64,000 nucleotides of DNA from Mariprofundaceae bacterium (lineage in GTDB: Bacteria > Pseudomonadota > Zetaproteobacteria > Mariprofundales > Mariprofundaceae), in contig JAJFLC010000023.1 in the NCBI GenBank assembly GCA_021772895.1, positions 1-64,000 of the forward strand. The letters are read 5' to 3'. Below are positions 43,863-53,689 of this stretch, piece by piece. The first letter of the stretch is position 1. Each line of letters starts with the position of its first letter. Under the pieces are notes generated by a model. The model saw only the letters and a program-made list of their open reading frames with translations. It searched no databases and was not told where the DNA came from. Made by a program: the position numbers and the translations under genes.

Positions 43863-44963
43863 TCAAATATGCAGAATATACATCCACTGACCACCATGTT
43901 TCACTTTAAGGCGGCGTTTCACGGGCAAACCCAGTGCCTGTTCGCAAGCACGTTCAGGAGAAAAAACGGCCATTCTCCAATCACGATAATCCCTTTGATA
44001 CAACTTACCCAACGCAGCATAAAGGCCACGCACATTGGTATCAATACGCTGCCCATAAGGGGGATTGCAAACGATCAAACCCGGTTCATCACGTTCAGGT
44101 TTGGATAGTTCTTTTACGTCTTTCTGTTCAATGCTCATAAGCTTCTCAACGTTAGCTCTTTGAGCATTTCTCTTCGTTACCTCGATAGCATCCTGATTAA
44201 TATCTGATGCATAAACAGGTAAAGAATCAATGTTCTTTACCATCGTCCGAGCACGTTTGAGCACACGTTCCCAAGCTTTTTGTTTTAATTGCGGCCAGGC
44301 TAAAAAAGCAAATGCATGATTAAGGCCCGGTGCCTGATGAGTCGCCGCAATCGCAGCCTCAATCGCAAACGTTCCTGAACCACACATAGGTACCATAAGT
44401 GTTTCGGCTTGCGTCCATTCCATCCACTGCAAAACACCTGCCGCAAGCGTCTCACGAAGCGGAGCCTTTCCACCTTCCAAGCGATAGCCTCTTCGGTCGA
44501 GACGTTCTCCGGATGTATCAATACTCAACAAACACCGATTATTCTCAATGCGGATAAAAACTTGCTGTGTGTTGTCTTCAGAATTCAGCGAAAATCCTGA
44601 CTTTTTGATTGCTTCACATATTTCAGCTTCAATTTTGGCCGTATGCATAAGTTTTGATGCATGGCAGCTGACATGTACACGCAAAGAAACATTGGCATTT
44701 AAAAAACGTGCCCACTCAACCTGCTGAGTTTTTTCTCTGATATCGTTTAACGACATGGCAGTAAATCGTTTCAAACGGAGAAGTACACGGGTAATGCAAC
44801 GACTTCTGATATTCACCCTAAACATTGTATCCATGGTTCCGGAAAAATGAACACCACCATTATCCTTCTGAATTTCATGTGCAGAAAGCTGTTCAAGCTC
44901 TTTCATCGCAATATCTTCAAGGCCTGGAATCACAACTGCATAAAAACGATAGGGATATGACAT
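43863..44963 (-). CDS. THUMP-domain RNA (guanine-N2)-methyltransferase, RlmL-like
   Basis: 366 residues. An N-terminal THUMP region (about 1-160) is followed by a Rossmann methyltransferase with LMVPMCGSGTFAIEAA and IVCNPPYGQRI (NPPY active site). E. coli RlmL is fused to a second methyltransferase (RlmK); only the RlmL half is present here. Probable role: m2G2445 of 23S rRNA, though a tRNA target is possible for this family. Confidence 0.85.
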   Translation of the reverse strand: MSYPYRFYAVVIPGLEDIAMKELEQLSAHEIQKDNGGVHFSGTMDTMFRVNIRSRCITRVLLRLKRFTAMSLNDIREKTQQVEWARFLNANVSLRVHVSCHASKLMHTAKIEAEICEAIKKSGFSLNSEDNTQQVFIRIENNRCLLSIDTSGERLDRRGYRLEGGKAPLRETLAAGVLQWMEWTQAETLMVPMCGSGTFAIEAAIAATHQAPGLNHAFAFLAWPQLKQKAWERVLKRARTMVKNIDSLPVYASDINQDAIEVTKRNAQRANVEKLMSIEQKDVKELSKPERDEPGLIVCNPPYGQRIDTNVRGLYAALGKLYQRDYRDWRMAVFSPERACEQALGLPVKRRLKVKHGGQWMYILHI

Positions 44964-45050
44964 TTGCCAATCTTATGCGAATTCATACCACTTCACACTA
45001 GACAGTTTACAGCACGGACTTGCGGCAAAGACTCCTATCTCATAGATTAT

Positions 45051-45066
45051 GCTAAATATTTTTAGC
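45051..45066. other. Hairpin upstream of the nitronate-monooxygenase-like gene
   Basis: GCTAAA-TATT-TTTAGC, a perfect 6-bp stem. It lies 80 bases before the gene in the 183-base divergent region. Possible operator; no regulator can be named. Confidence 0.35.
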
Positions 45067-45146
45067 TCAACCGCATTGATTTTGCCCTTCTAAATTGATT
45101 TTATTAAAATTTAAAGACCAAACGTGATGAGCTCACAAGGAATTCC

Positions 45147-46547
45147 ATGTCGTTTTTGCTAGAACCCATTCAACTCTCAGGAAAAGAAGTATTGCCACTC
45201 ATCGAAGGTGGTAAAGGCGTCGCCGTCTCTACCGGTGAAAGTTCAGGTGCCTGGGCAGCCGCAGGTGGCATTGGCACAGTTTCCGCTGTTAATGCAGATA
45301 GCGTTGATGCAGAAGGCAATATTGTTCGTACTGTATACAAGGGTAAAAGCCGACTGGCCAGATTCGACGAGCTTGTTGAACAGGCTATTGCTGGTGGCAT
45401 TGATCAAGCACGCATTGCACATGATGTATCAGGTGGTGAAGGTCGTATTCATTTGAATGTACTCTGGGAGATGGGTGGTGCTGAGCGTGTGCTTGAAGGT
45501 GTACTCGAAGCTTCCAAGGGTATCGTCCATGGCGTCACCTGTGGTGCTGGTATGCCATTCAAACTGGCGCCACTTGCAGCAAAATATGGGGTGCATTATT
45601 ACCCGATTATCTCATCAGCGCGCGCATTTCGTGCGCTTTGGTTACGTTCCTATCGCAAAGCTCCGGAATGGCTTGGGGGTGTCGTTTATGAAGACCCATG
45701 GCTGGCCGGTGGACATAACGGGTTATCCAACTCCGAAGACCCTGAAAAACCTCAAGATCCATATCCACGCATTATTGAATTAAGAAAAACCATGAACAGT
45801 TTCGGTTTGGAAAAAACACCGATTGTTATGGCAGGCGGTGTATGGTTTCTTCGCGAATGGTCTGACTGGTTCAACAACCCTGAAGTTGGACCGATTACAT
45901 TCCAGTTTGGGACACGCCCACTGCTTACTCAGGAGAGTCCGATCTCCGATGCATGGAAACAACGCTTGTTGCACTTAAAACCAGGTGACATCAAGTTGAA
46001 TAAATTCTCACCGACCGGTTTTTACTCATCAGCTGTTTATAATGATTTTCTTCATGAGCTGTATGAAAGATCTGATCGTGAAATTACCTTTGTGGATCAT
46101 CCTGCTGGTGACCATAGCGAATTGTTTGTTTTTGGTGTGCGCGATCGCGAAGTTTATGTGACCCGACATGATAAAAAACTGGCGGAAAACTGGATCAAAG
46201 AAGGACTCAGCAAGCCTTTAATAACGCCTGATTTAACACTGGTATTTGTCAGCCCTGAAAAAGCAAAAGAGATTCGCCAGGATCAATTGGATTGCATGGG
46301 TTGTCTATCTCAATGTGCTTTCTCCAATTGGGCAGCCAATGAACGTGGCACCACAGGCCGAAAAGCTGACCCACGCAGCTTTTGTATTCAAAAAACCCTA
46401 CAGGAGATCGCCCATGGTGGAGACCCTGATTCGCAGCTGATGTTTGCAGGCCATGCAGCTTACCGTTTTGCAGAAGACCCATTTTATGCCAATGGTTTCA
46501 TTCCCACGGTGAAAGAATTAGTCGATAGAATTGCTACGGGTGATTGA
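45147..46547 (+). CDS. Flavin oxidoreductase of the nitronate monooxygenase family
   Basis: 466 residues. TIM-barrel FMN protein: VSTGESSGAWAAAGGIGTVS, ITFQFGTRPLLTQESP, IVMAGGVWF and the GGHNGLSN segment fit the NPD/2-nitropropane dioxygenase superfamily. It is longer than classical members (about 350). A C-terminal tail holds four Cys: C-x2-C-x3-C near residue 382, then SFC. This may bind a metal or iron-sulfur cluster. The substrate is unknown. AAGGA precedes the ATG. The 3' end overlaps convergent lpxB by 14 bases. Confidence 0.82.
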   Translation: MSFLLEPIQLSGKEVLPLIEGGKGVAVSTGESSGAWAAAGGIGTVSAVNADSVDAEGNIVRTVYKGKSRLARFDELVEQAIAGGIDQARIAHDVSGGEGRIHLNVLWEMGGAERVLEGVLEASKGIVHGVTCGAGMPFKLAPLAAKYGVHYYPIISSARAFRALWLRSYRKAPEWLGGVVYEDPWLAGGHNGLSNSEDPEKPQDPYPRIIELRKTMNSFGLEKTPIVMAGGVWFLREWSDWFNNPEVGPITFQFGTRPLLTQESPISDAWKQRLLHLKPGDIKLNKFSPTGFYSSAVYNDFLHELYERSDREITFVDHPAGDHSELFVFGVRDREVYVTRHDKKLAENWIKEGLSKPLITPDLTLVFVSPEKAKEIRQDQLDCMGCLSQCAFSNWAANERGTTGRKADPRSFCIQKTLQEIAHGGDPDSQLMFAGHAAYRFAEDPFYANGFIPTVKELVDRIATGD

Positions 46548-47679
46548 TACGTTTATCTTCAATCAACTGAAAAACAAGTTTTGCAACATTTTCAGCAGGG
46601 TCACTGGTTCCAAGTAAGTACCTGAGATTAGCGAAGTTTTCACGTTGCTTCACAGCAGCCTTTCCAGTGATGATAGCAGCCAATTCCCGAATAATGTTTT
46701 TTACAGTCGCGGCTTCCTGAATCAATTCAGGCATCACTGTTTGATCACCTAAAAGGATATTGGCCAAACCCGCACACTTAACCTGAACCAGCTTGCGTGC
46801 AAGCCAGATCATTCCGCCTGTACCACGGTAAACAAGCACAGTTGGAACATCCCACAAAGCAAGCTCAAGTGTTGCAGTCCCTGAAACAGCAACAGCGGCA
46901 TCAGCAGGCATGGCATAATCTTTTTGCATACGATCAATCACTAAAACACCTGAATTTAATAACGGTTCGAGCTGTGCATCCGTCACATCAGGTGCCCGGG
47001 TTGTTACAACTTTGATATGTGGAAACTGGTTTTTAATCTGTTCATTTACATCGGCCAGTAACTGTACATGCCTTGATAGTTCTCCGGGACGGCTTCCTGG
47101 CAAAAGAGCCAATAAAAAATCGTGTTGATTCAGCCCAAGCTTACGATTTAAATCATCTCTATTCCAACCATCACGACAGGAAATAACACTTGGGTTGCCA
47201 ACATATCTTGCATCAATGTGGTGCTGCTTAAACCAGTCCGTTTCAAAAGGAAGAATTGATGCAAGACAATCCTGAGATTGCATCAGTTTCTTTGATCGCC
47301 AAGCACCCCATGCCCAAAGTTTTGGTGCAATATAATGAAGCACAGGAATTCCCATGGCTTTAAGTTTTTTACCAAGACGCATATTAAAACCAGGGAAATC
47401 AACAAGGATTGCGACATCCGGTTGATTTTTTTGAACCCATGTACACAAAGAAGCTTCAATACGCCGGATTCTTGGAAGTGCACGAATCACATCGCCAATG
47501 CCCATGACATTTAATTCATGCATGTGATGAATTGCACTACAACCCGCTTCATGCATGGCAGGGCCTACAACACCATAAAATTCTGATTGCGTGTCCACAG
47601 ACTGAATCGCACGGATCACACTGGAAGCATGGATATCACCTGATACTTCACCCGCACAGATGAATATCTTATTGGCTAT
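46534..47679 (-). CDS. lpxB: LpxB, lipid A disaccharide synthase
   Basis: About 381 residues. It joins UDP-2,3-diacylglucosamine and lipid X. The frame must include KIFICAGEVSGDIHASSVI, because the GExSGD segment is invariant in LpxB; the first GTG (47619) falls after it. Upstream to the next stop there is no ATG, GTG or TTG. The best start is ATA at 47679-47677, followed by GCC (Ala) and preceded by AAAGGA eight bases away. This gives the usual length and overlaps lpxI by 11 bases. Later motifs: PKLWAWGAWR, LLPGSRPGE, SGTATLELAL. Confidence 0.92.
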   Translation of the reverse strand: MANKIFICAGEVSGDIHASSVIRAIQSVDTQSEFYGVVGPAMHEAGCSAIHHMHELNVMGIGDVIRALPRIRRIEASLCTWVQKNQPDVAILVDFPGFNMRLGKKLKAMGIPVLHYIAPKLWAWGAWRSKKLMQSQDCLASILPFETDWFKQHHIDARYVGNPSVISCRDGWNRDDLNRKLGLNQHDFLLALLPGSRPGELSRHVQLLADVNEQIKNQFPHIKVVTTRAPDVTDAQLEPLLNSGVLVIDRMQKDYAMPADAAVAVSGTATLELALWDVPTVLVYRGTGGMIWLARKLVQVKCAGLANILLGDQTVMPELIQEAATVKNIIRELAAIITGKAAVKQRENFANLRYLLGTSDPAENVAKLVFQLIEDKRINHP

Positions 47680-48517
47680 CGACTTCGTCCTTTGTCATGC
47701 CATAGACTGAAATGTCATACTGTTTCACCAAATCAGCAATCTTTTGCCGTTCAAGCATCAATGTGGCTTCAGCCTCAACCACCAGTGTTTTACAGCCTGA
47801 TGTATGCATGATTTTTAATGTGTCCGGGCCAAAAGCCGGCACATCAAATCGAAGATCCTGATCAGGTTTCGCTACCTTGACCACCACAGCTTTACCATTG
47901 CCAAGACTACCGCCTCTTTTTATTGCCTCATCTGTACCTTCGATAGCTTCCACGGCAAGCATCGCCTGATCCTGAACAACAACAGTCTGACCAATATCCA
48001 TTCCAGCAACCGCTTTAGCCTGTACAAAACCAAAACAGGCATCTTTCAACTGTTTTGAGTTTATTTTTTTGCCAAAAAGAAGTCCTTTTCCGGCAATCAT
48101 CTCACCTGAATGTTCAATCTGAGATAAAACAGTGATGCCTGCATCAGCAAGAATACCTGTCACGCCCAACATAATAGAGTCATCACGGCGATCTGGAAGA
48201 TTCATTAAACTTTTAAGTGCAATGAAATCAGGTCTAAAATTACGAAACAAATGGAGTTTCTTTACTTTCCCGGCCATCACAACTTCGCTTACACCGGCAT
48301 TTTTAAAAGCCTTGATCATGGCTCCAATTTGCCCTACGTGCAGCCAGCAGACCGAGGTCGCCACCGACTCAATATCCGGTGATGTCTCCTCACGCACTGC
48401 GACAACATGAATTTCATAACCAAATTTATTCAATTCAGCTGCCATCTCCAAAGGGAATGAACCATAACCAGCTATCAAACCAATTTTGGGAGGATCGCCC
48501 ACAGTAAAAACTTTCAA
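47669..48517 (-). CDS. lpxI: LpxI, UDP-2,3-diacylglucosamine pyrophosphatase
   Basis: 282 residues (DUF1009 family). It hydrolyses UDP-2,3-diacylglucosamine to lipid X in organisms lacking LpxH. Family segments: KIGLIAGYGSFPLEMA, VVMAGKVKKLHLF, ADAGITVLSQ and DVPAFGPDTLKIM. Its place between lpxA and lpxB is typical of LpxI users such as alpha-, delta- and zetaproteobacteria. Confidence 0.95.
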   Translation of the reverse strand: MKVFTVGDPPKIGLIAGYGSFPLEMAAELNKFGYEIHVVAVREETSPDIESVATSVCWLHVGQIGAMIKAFKNAGVSEVVMAGKVKKLHLFRNFRPDFIALKSLMNLPDRRDDSIMLGVTGILADAGITVLSQIEHSGEMIAGKGLLFGKKINSKQLKDACFGFVQAKAVAGMDIGQTVVVQDQAMLAVEAIEGTDEAIKRGGSLGNGKAVVVKVAKPDQDLRFDVPAFGPDTLKIMHTSGCKTLVVEAEATLMLERQKIADLVKQYDISVYGMTKDEVDSQ

Positions 48518-48531
48518 AAAAGTTAAACCAT

Positions 48532-49323
48532 TTAATCCCGGCAGTGAACGGTCATTCCACGTTCGGAACTGCGTACAAACTCAACCAGATGAAGTGCATC
48601 TTCATCTTCACCAGCAATAGTTACAGCCTCATCAATACGCGCTTCAATTTTCCCTTTTTTCTGCAAAAGAATACGATAGATCTCTTTTAAAACCTTGATA
48701 CGTTCATGATTAAAACCATGTCTTCTTAAGCCAACAAGATTCAAGCCTGCCAGGCTGGGACGATATCCACCTGCGGTAAGGCAATAGGGTGGAATATCTT
48801 TTACAACCCCACTCATACCACCAATCATTGAGTGCCTTCCAATGCGTAAAAATTGATGAATCGCAGACATACCACCAATAATCGCACCATCATCGACTTT
48901 CACATGACCTGCAAGTGTTGCGTTATTCGCCATGACGATATTATTTTCCAACAGGCAATCATGTGCAATATGGCAATAAGCCATCAACAGATTATTGTTT
49001 CCGATGCGGGTTAACATGCCCCCACCTTCGGTGCCCGGGTTAATCGTAACACTTTCACGAATCGTATTCTGATCTCCAATGATCAGTTCTGACGGTTCGC
49101 CATGAAATTTCAAATCCTGAGGTTCATGGCCAATGCTGGAGAAAGGAAAGAAACGATTGTTTGAGCCAACTGTTGTATGCCCGGCAATCACCACATGTGA
49201 AATCAACTCACATCTATCACCTAAAACAACATGTTCATCAACAACACAATACGGACCAATTTTAACTTCATTACCAATGCTGGCCTTATCGGAAACAACC
49301 GCTGTTGGATGGATAGACGTCAT
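48532..49323 (-). CDS. lpxA: LpxA, UDP-N-acetylglucosamine acyltransferase
   Basis: 263 residues. The first step of lipid A synthesis: transfers a 3-hydroxyacyl chain from ACP. Left-handed beta-helix built of hexapeptide repeats ([40 protein letters not shown]). [14 protein letters not shown] holds the catalytic His. The ATG overlaps the fabZ stop. Confidence 0.96.
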   Translation of the reverse strand: MTSIHPTAVVSDKASIGNEVKIGPYCVVDEHVVLGDRCELISHVVIAGHTTVGSNNRFFPFSSIGHEPQDLKFHGEPSELIIGDQNTIRESVTINPGTEGGGMLTRIGNNNLLMAYCHIAHDCLLENNIVMANNATLAGHVKVDDGAIIGGMSAIHQFLRIGRHSMIGGMSGVVKDIPPYCLTAGGYRPSLAGLNLVGLRRHGFNHERIKVLKEIYRILLQKKGKIEARIDEAVTIAGEDEDALHLVEFVRSSERGMTVHCRD

Positions 49324-49766
49324 TCTTTATCCTTAGGCATCAGTGTAGCCATGAGCGTGCCTTCACAAACCAGTTCACCATCAACAAAGGCTTCGCCTTT
49401 AAATCGCCATATAAAACCTCTCCGGCGAAGACAGGTCAATTCCAGAACCAGCTGATCACCTGGACGTACCGGTTTCCGAAAACGAACACCATCAATACCA
49501 GTAAAATAAACCAGAAAATCCTGATCTTTTGGAGCAGACTGAAATGCCAGTATGCCACCGACCTGTGCCATAGCTTCAACAATCAAAACTCCAGGCATCA
49601 CAGGGAAATCTGGGAAGTGCCCCATAAAATGAGGCTCATTAACCGTAACATTTTTAATCGCTTTAATGGATTTCTCCAGCGTAAAATCCAGAACTCTATC
49701 GACAAGAAGAATCGGATAACGATGGGGAAGACAAGAAATTATTTCATCAATATTCAATGTTGGCAT
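49320..49766 (-). CDS. fabZ: FabZ, 3-hydroxyacyl-ACP dehydratase
   Basis: 148 residues, hot-dog fold. Catalytic His and Glu lie in [20 protein letters not shown] and the following EAMAQ. The substrate pool is shared with LpxA and LpxD, which explains the location. It also carries [13 protein letters not shown] near the N-terminus. Confidence 0.97.
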   Translation of the reverse strand: MPTLNIDEIISCLPHRYPILLVDRVLDFTLEKSIKAIKNVTVNEPHFMGHFPDFPVMPGVLIVEAMAQVGGILAFQSAPKDQDFLVYFTGIDGVRFRKPVRPGDQLVLELTCLRRRGFIWRFKGEAFVDGELVCEGTLMATLMPKDKE

Positions 49767-49785
49767 TATATTCTCTCAATAGGGT

Positions 49786-50787
49786 TTACTTTTTTTTTCG
49801 AATCTGATTCCAAATTTCAGGTAATCGAGCGGTCAAGGCGGAAACCTTTAACCATGTTCGGTGATGTATGGCAGGATAACCTGCATAGGTACCACCTGCA
49901 TCCAGATCACCCAAAACACCGCTTTTGGCAGCCAGTTTTATACCGTCACCAATATTTAAATGTCCTGCGATACCAGCTTGCCCACCAATTTGGCAACCTG
50001 CACCAATCTTTGTAGAGCCGGAGATTCCAACCTGACTGGCCATAATAGAATATGCCCCAACTTCAACGTTGTGGCCAATCTGAATCTGGTTATCCAGTTT
50101 AACCCCTTGCCTGATCACCGTATCACCAAGTGCACCCCGATCAATACAGCTGTTTGCACCTACTTCCACATCATTTTCGAGAACGACACGCCCGGTCTGA
50201 GGAATTTTAAGATGTTCTTTTCCTGTCCACGCATAACCAAAACCATCTGAACCAATGACAACACCTGATTGCAGGATCACTCTGTCACCTATCACTGAGC
50301 CATAACTAATCACCGAACGTGCATGAATCATACAGTCATGCCCAATTGAGCTCTCTTTTTCAATCACTGAACCTGCACAAACAATGCTGCCGGAAGCGAT
50401 TGTCACGCCGGCTTCTATGACAACGTACGGCCCCACATCCACATCATCAGCCAGTAATGCTGCGCTGTTGATGATCGCAGTGGGGTGTCTTTTTCCAGAT
50501 GAACATGTCGCTGGATGAAAATGTCTTTGAAGTTGTGCAAATGCCAGATAGGGATCAGCAACCTTAATGAGGTTTTTACCCCGCGAATGCTCTTCAGGGA
50601 AATCCAATGCAACAAGAAAAACGCCTGCCTTACTGCGATGCAAATCCGCTTTATATTTCATGCTTGCCAAAAAAGACGCTTCATCCTCACGGGCATTCTG
50701 AAGTGTGTTTACAGCAACAATCTCTGCATCAGGATCGTCACTCTGCAAGGTTCCACCAAGCAGGTTGGCTAATGCTTTAATATTCAA
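49786..50787 (-). CDS. lpxD: LpxD, UDP-3-O-acylglucosamine N-acyltransferase
   Basis: 333 residues. An N-terminal uridine-binding domain (about 1-95) is followed by hexapeptide repeats (VGPYVVIEAGVTIASGSIVC, LDNQIQIGHNVEVGAYSIMA with the catalytic His) and a C-terminal helix ending in lysines. It adds the second acyl chain. Confidence 0.96.
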   Translation of the reverse strand: MNIKALANLLGGTLQSDDPDAEIVAVNTLQNAREDEASFLASMKYKADLHRSKAGVFLVALDFPEEHSRGKNLIKVADPYLAFAQLQRHFHPATCSSGKRHPTAIINSAALLADDVDVGPYVVIEAGVTIASGSIVCAGSVIEKESSIGHDCMIHARSVISYGSVIGDRVILQSGVVIGSDGFGYAWTGKEHLKIPQTGRVVLENDVEVGANSCIDRGALGDTVIRQGVKLDNQIQIGHNVEVGAYSIMASQVGISGSTKIGAGCQIGGQAGIAGHLNIGDGIKLAAKSGVLGDLDAGGTYAGYPAIHHRTWLKVSALTARLPEIWNQIRKKK

Positions 50788-50810
50788 ATCTATTCAGTGA
50801 TGAAACTTTT

Positions 50811-51323
50811 TTATTTATCCAATAGTTTAGTAATTTCACCCGTCACATCATGTGCAGGATTCGAATAAAGCACAATTTGCTGTGTTTTAGGAACAATGAG
50901 ATCATACCCACCTTTTTTCCCAAAATCACTTAAGGCTTTTTTAAACTTCACACCCAGTTTTTCATCCATTTTACTTTTTTCTGCAACAATTTCTTCCTGA
51001 GCATCCTGCTGCTTACGAGTGTAGAGCTTTCTAAGATCTTTAATATCTGATTGCTTTTGAGAGAGACGTTCGGGTGACATAGCCATAGATTGACCAAGCA
51101 TATCTTTTTCTGATTGCTCAATTTTTCCTTTTAAAGCGTCCAACTCTTTCTGCTTGTTTGCAACCAATCCCTTGAGTCGATTTAATCCTTGCTGGTATGA
51201 TTTGGTATTTTCAAATGCACTTTTAACATCAACAACACCAATCTTTAACTCAGCTGCATTCAGCAAACTTACAGGCAACAGACCCGCGGCTAATATTACA
51301 CCAAAGAGCGATTTCATCTTCAT
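50811..51323 (-). CDS. OmpH/Skp-like periplasmic chaperone
   Basis: 170 residues. A signal peptide ends near LLNAAE. KIGVVDVKSAFENTKSYQQG and a long Lys/Glu/Gln-rich coiled coil (about 55-130) form the Skp 'tentacles', ending in YDLIVPKTQQIVLYSNPAHD. It keeps outer membrane proteins soluble on the way to BamA, encoded just upstream in the transcript. Confidence 0.92.
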   Translation of the reverse strand: MKMKSLFGVILAAGLLPVSLLNAAELKIGVVDVKSAFENTKSYQQGLNRLKGLVANKQKELDALKGKIEQSEKDMLGQSMAMSPERLSQKQSDIKDLRKLYTRKQQDAQEEIVAEKSKMDEKLGVKFKKALSDFGKKGGYDLIVPKTQQIVLYSNPAHDVTGEITKLLDK

Positions 51324-51351
51324 ACATACTCCTAAAAATAATAACTAAAAT

Positions 51352-53688
51352 TTAAAAACTAGCACCCAAAGCAATCTCAAAGTTTCTTTCCAAATCACCC
51401 GCCACCTTATTGATTGGGATGCCCCATGCAAGTGATAATGGTCCAACTGGAGACATCCACTCAATACCAAGTCCCACCGAAGTGCGTATTTTTGAGGCGG
51501 AAAGTTTCTCATTTACGATTAATGATTGTGCCCCAACTGTCGTGTTAACATTACCCCACACTGTACCTGCATCCGCAAATATAACACCACGAAACCCGGC
51601 AGTCTTCATATAAGGTAACGGAAAAAACAAATCCAATGATACTCTGACCTCTTTATCACCACCAATGGCCTGACTCGTAGCCGGGTCGCGCAAACTTACA
51701 CCGTATGAATCAAAACCACGCAAACTGCCCACACCACCCATCGAGTAGCGGCGAAATATTGGCAGCTCTTTACCACCAAAACCAGTAATCGACTTAAAAC
51801 TAAATGTTGGGCGCAAAACAAAATCATCACTCAATGAAAAATAACTCTGAGATGATGCGGTTATTTCATAAAAGCTACTATCTCCCCCCAGTCCTGCAAC
51901 GTTTAGAGCTAAAGTCTCTGCATGCCCATAAGTAGCTCCGACCGCACGGTCCCGAGTATCCCAAGTCAGAGCATTTCTAATTTCACTCGTAGTTTGAACG
52001 CCTTCCTGAGAACGCAAAACAAGTGAAGAACCCACCGGTATATCGGTTAATTTAGATCGATTATACTGATAGGCAATCGAGTAGCTTATAAACTCTGTAA
52101 GTGGAATACCAAACCCAAAACCTCCACCAAAGCTATCCTGAGTATAAGCCACAGTTGCCACATCCGTAAGATCAGTCTGATTTTTAAAAAAATTAATGGA
52201 CGCACTTACATCCGAATCAAGAAAATAAGGATCTAAAATATTGCCTGTGAAGTTTTGAGTTCTGGCACCAACATCCGCCTGTAAATTGGTTGTGTAACCT
52301 TTACCTAAAAAATTCCTCTCTTCAACTTTTGCGGTTAAAAAAACTTTTTGGACTTGTGAAAACCCAGCACCAAATGAAAAACTTCCTGTTTTATCTTCTT
52401 CAACATTCACATTCATTTTTACACGATCTTTTTCACCTTCTTTATCCAGGTCAATTCTAACATCATTAAAAAGCCGCAACCGTTGCAAGCGCTCCTTACT
52501 TCGCTTCACTGCACTCGCAGCATAACGTGCGCCCTCATACTGTCTTAGCTCACGCCGAACCACCTTATCTGTCGTTTTCTCATTCCCGGAGATCTCAATG
52601 CGTTCAACATAAACTTCTCTTCCTTTCTCAATATCGAAAGTAATCGATAATTTCTGTGCCTTTACATCGCGGTGAAATAAAGGTGTTACACTGACAAATG
52701 CATAACCTTCATCGCCAACCAATTGCTCCATCGCCTGAATAGCATTTCTCAATGCTGTTACTGAATAGATATCTCCCTTTTCAAGCTTAATCGCCTCGAA
52801 GAGGGCTTTTTCCGAAGGTATTACATCACCCTGTAAATCAATTTTATCTATCGTGTATTGCGGTCCCTCGTAAAGGCTAAAAGTTAGATAAAAGTTTTCT
52901 TTATCCGGTGTCAAAGAGAGTTGAGCAGACTCGATTTTCACATCAAGATAGCCATGATTCAGATAGTAATGTTCTAATATTTGGGAATCGGCACCAAATC
53001 GTTCCCGATCAAAAACATCACGATCAGTAAACCAGCTTGAAAACCCCGATTGTTTTGAAGCCACCTCATCTCGAAGCGTTTCATTTGAAAATTTTTCATT
53101 ACCAACGAAACGAATTCGTTTGATATGAGTCACCCCGCCTTCCTGAATATTGAGAATTAAATCAACCCTCCCATCTTCACGAACTGTTTTGTCTGCACTT
53201 ATATTAACCTGATAATATCCCTTTTTCAGATAAGCTTTTCGGATTGTATTTCTGTCTTTTCTTAATGTTGTCTCACTAAAAACTCGCCCCGGTTTCAGTT
53301 TAAGTTTTGGTTTTAAATCCTTGTCAACAATCTCATCATTACCAAGAATCTTTAATTCCGCAATTAAGGGGTTTTCTTTCACGATATAAACTAAACGAAC
53401 CCCTCCTTCTTCAAGAACGCCTTCCACATGAACATCTTCAAAGTAACCTGTTTTAAAAAGTGCACGCACATCCCTGCTAATCTGCTTCTTACTTAAAAGT
53501 TCACCCGATTTTGATTCGATATTAGCCAGCACAGCCGCACTTTCCACATAACGATTGCCAGACACCTCAATGGCTACAACCATTTTTCCATCGCTGGCAG
53601 CACTTCCCAAACAAGGAAAAAGCATAGACAACGATACGGCCAGCAGACAAAAATTTCGCAGTGAAATATATAAACGAACAGCGTACAT
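51352..53688 (-). CDS. bamA: BamA, outer membrane protein assembly factor
   Basis: 778 residues. Signal peptide, five POTRA domains (about 35-430; for example VVAIEVSGNRYVESAAVLAN, VTHIKRIRFVGNEKFSNETL), then a 16-strand barrel. The barrel has the GSLRGFDSYG lid-lock region (VRGF/RGF-type motif) and a C-terminal Phe (LGASF), the usual outer membrane signature. Core of the BAM complex. Confidence 0.97.
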   Translation of the reverse strand: MYAVRLYISLRNFCLLAVSLSMLFPCLGSAASDGKMVVAIEVSGNRYVESAAVLANIESKSGELLSKKQISRDVRALFKTGYFEDVHVEGVLEEGGVRLVYIVKENPLIAELKILGNDEIVDKDLKPKLKLKPGRVFSETTLRKDRNTIRKAYLKKGYYQVNISADKTVREDGRVDLILNIQEGGVTHIKRIRFVGNEKFSNETLRDEVASKQSGFSSWFTDRDVFDRERFGADSQILEHYYLNHGYLDVKIESAQLSLTPDKENFYLTFSLYEGPQYTIDKIDLQGDVIPSEKALFEAIKLEKGDIYSVTALRNAIQAMEQLVGDEGYAFVSVTPLFHRDVKAQKLSITFDIEKGREVYVERIEISGNEKTTDKVVRRELRQYEGARYAASAVKRSKERLQRLRLFNDVRIDLDKEGEKDRVKMNVNVEEDKTGSFSFGAGFSQVQKVFLTAKVEERNFLGKGYTTNLQADVGARTQNFTGNILDPYFLDSDVSASINFFKNQTDLTDVATVAYTQDSFGGGFGFGIPLTEFISYSIAYQYNRSKLTDIPVGSSLVLRSQEGVQTTSEIRNALTWDTRDRAVGATYGHAETLALNVAGLGGDSSFYEITASSQSYFSLSDDFVLRPTFSFKSITGFGGKELPIFRRYSMGGVGSLRGFDSYGVSLRDPATSQAIGGDKEVRVSLDLFFPLPYMKTAGFRGVIFADAGTVWGNVNTTVGAQSLIVNEKLSASKIRTSVGLGIEWMSPVGPLSLAWGIPINKVAGDLERNFEIALGASF

Positions 53689-53689
53689 T

